5,908 nucleotides of DNA from Bacteroidota bacterium (GTDB taxonomy: Bacteria; Bacteroidota; Ignavibacteria; Kapaibacteriales; UBA2268). Location of the stretch: contig DAHXMP010000427.1 in NCBI GenBank assembly GCA_027371665.1, positions 1-5,908 on the forward strand, read 5' to 3'. Of this stretch, positions 5,215-5,908 are shown one piece after another. The notes beneath the pieces were generated by a model, which had not been told where the DNA came from, ran no database searches, and saw nothing but the letters and a program-made list of their open reading frames with translations. The position numbers and the translations under genes are program-made. Every line of letters starts with the position of its first letter. Position 1 is the stretch's first letter.

Positions 5215-5250
5215 ATCAGCACCTCGAACTTAATTTGAGGTGCTTTTTTT
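5215..5250 (+). terminator. Rho-independent terminator of the flagellin unit
   Basis: AGCACCTCGAA (5218-5228) pairs with TTTGAGGTGCT (5234-5244) in an 11-bp stem with one G-T pair and a five-base loop. A run of seven T follows (5244-5250). On the minus strand the same stem is followed only by mixed A/T, so it should act mainly on flagellin transcripts. The T-tract overlaps the stop codon of the convergent polymerase gene. Confidence 0.85.
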
Positions 5251-5908
5251 AATGAGCTTCAAACCAGTTTTTTCCCACTCCAATATCTGCTATAACAGGG
5301 ATTTCACCGAGTTTCAATGCATTTTCCATTTCAGACTTAACCAATGATTTCATCGTATCGAGTTCATCGGGAAAAACCTCGAAAACAAGCTCGTCATGCA
5401 CTTGCAAAAGCATAAGCGACTTCAATTTTTCTTTAATCATTGCATCGTTCACTTTTATCATTGCTATTTTAAGCATATCTGCCGCTGTTCCCTGTATAGG
5501 CATGTTTATGGCTGCCCTTTCGTCGGCGGCTCTTAAATTATGATTTTTACTATTTATATTTGTGAAATACCTCCTTCTACCCAAGACTGTTTCGGCATAT
5601 CCCTTCTTTCTTGTCGAGGCAATAGTATCGTCAATATATTTTCTAATCCCCGGATACTTTTTAAAATAATTGTCAATTATTTCCTTGGCTTCGGTTCTTC
5701 CCATCCCAAGTCTCTGGGCTAAGCCGAAACTGCCGAGTCCGTACATTATTCCGAAATTCACCGTCTTGGCAACTCTTCTCATATTTGAATCAACATTTTT
5801 ATGAGGAACATCAAAAAGAATTGATGCCGTCGCTGAATGAATATCCTTTCCCTCAATAAATGCTTTTTTTAAGTTGGTATCCCTGCTGTAATACGCCATC
5901 ACCCGAAG
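5249..5908 (-). CDS. polA: DNA polymerase I, C-terminal polymerase domain (partial, N-terminus beyond right edge)
   Basis: Family A DNA polymerase, which fills gaps in Okazaki-fragment processing and repair. The last 219 residues are visible and open at the edge: the frame begins LRVMAYYSRD, the end of motif A (usually DYSQIELRV), so the GTG or ATG codons there are internal. Motif B, the O-helix, is RRVAKTVNFGIMYG and has the expected Arg, Lys and Phe; the Phe corresponds to E. coli F762. Then come GRRRYFTNINS, ERAAINMPIQGTAAD and motif C, LLQVHDELVFEV, with the catalytic Asp-Glu. It ends in NWFEAH, close to NWDQAH of E. coli. Nothing in the visible part is truncated or mutated. The exonuclease domains lie outside the window. 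It is convergent with the flagellin genes, and its stop (5251-5249) sits in their terminator. Confidence 0.97.
   Translation of the reverse strand, partial: LRVMAYYSRDTNLKKAFIEGKDIHSATASILFDVPHKNVDSNMRRVAKTVNFGIMYGLGSFGLAQRLGMGRTEAKEIIDNYFKKYPGIRKYIDDTIASTRKKGYAETVLGRRRYFTNINSKNHNLRAADERAAINMPIQGTAADMLKIAMIKVNDAMIKEKLKSLMLLQVHDELVFEVFPDELDTMKSLVKSEMENALKLGEIPVIADIGVGKNWFEAH

Overview
The window looks like a chromosomal segment from a flagellated member of the Bacteroidota/Chlorobiota (FCB) lineage, in the style of Ignavibacteria or Kapabacteria. The reasons are a secreted protein with the paired dockerin-like Ca2+ loops typical of that group and a type IX secretion (T9SS) C-terminal sorting domain, an E1 of the single-chain Acidobacteria/Bacteroidota style, AT-rich intergenic DNA, and two flagellins. 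The lineage is inferred from protein style, not from a marker gene.

Layout: (1) 1-808, minus strand: the N-terminal 269 residues of a thiamine-diphosphate 2-oxoacid dehydrogenase E1, running off the left edge. (2) 809-1458: a 650-bp divergent intergenic region with a candidate promoter for E1, a degenerate GAAA-loop hairpin repeat, and a 251-bp MITE-like unit bounded by 32-bp inverted repeats (26/32 identical). (3) 1459-2937, plus strand: a 492-aa exported cohesin-like/dockerin-like/cohesin-like protein with a T9SS tail. (4) 2938-3285: a 348-bp regulatory region holding possible terminators, a sigma-54-type promoter and a structured flagellin leader. (5) 3286-4221 and 4259-5194, plus strand: two tandem 311-aa flagellins, 212/311 identical without gaps, ending at a strong rho-independent terminator. 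(6) 5249-5908, minus strand: the C-terminal 219 residues of DNA polymerase I, convergent with the flagellins; its stop codon lies in the terminator T-tract.

The most interesting part is the flagellin leader. A sigma-54-like -24/-12 element (3147-3163) predicts a start at about 3174, the foot of the first of three consecutive hairpins. These are followed by two hairpins that each show GGA in a six-base loop and match the CsrA consensus ACANGGANGU at 10 of 10 positions. The second overlaps the Shine-Dalgarno sequence and ends one base before the ATG. This is the arrangement known from Bacillus subtilis hag, where CsrA represses flagellin translation and FliW relieves it. The second flagellin has a 9/10 match over its own Shine-Dalgarno sequence. 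No csrA, fliW or other flagellar gene lies in the window, so the regulatory reading is inference from sequence.
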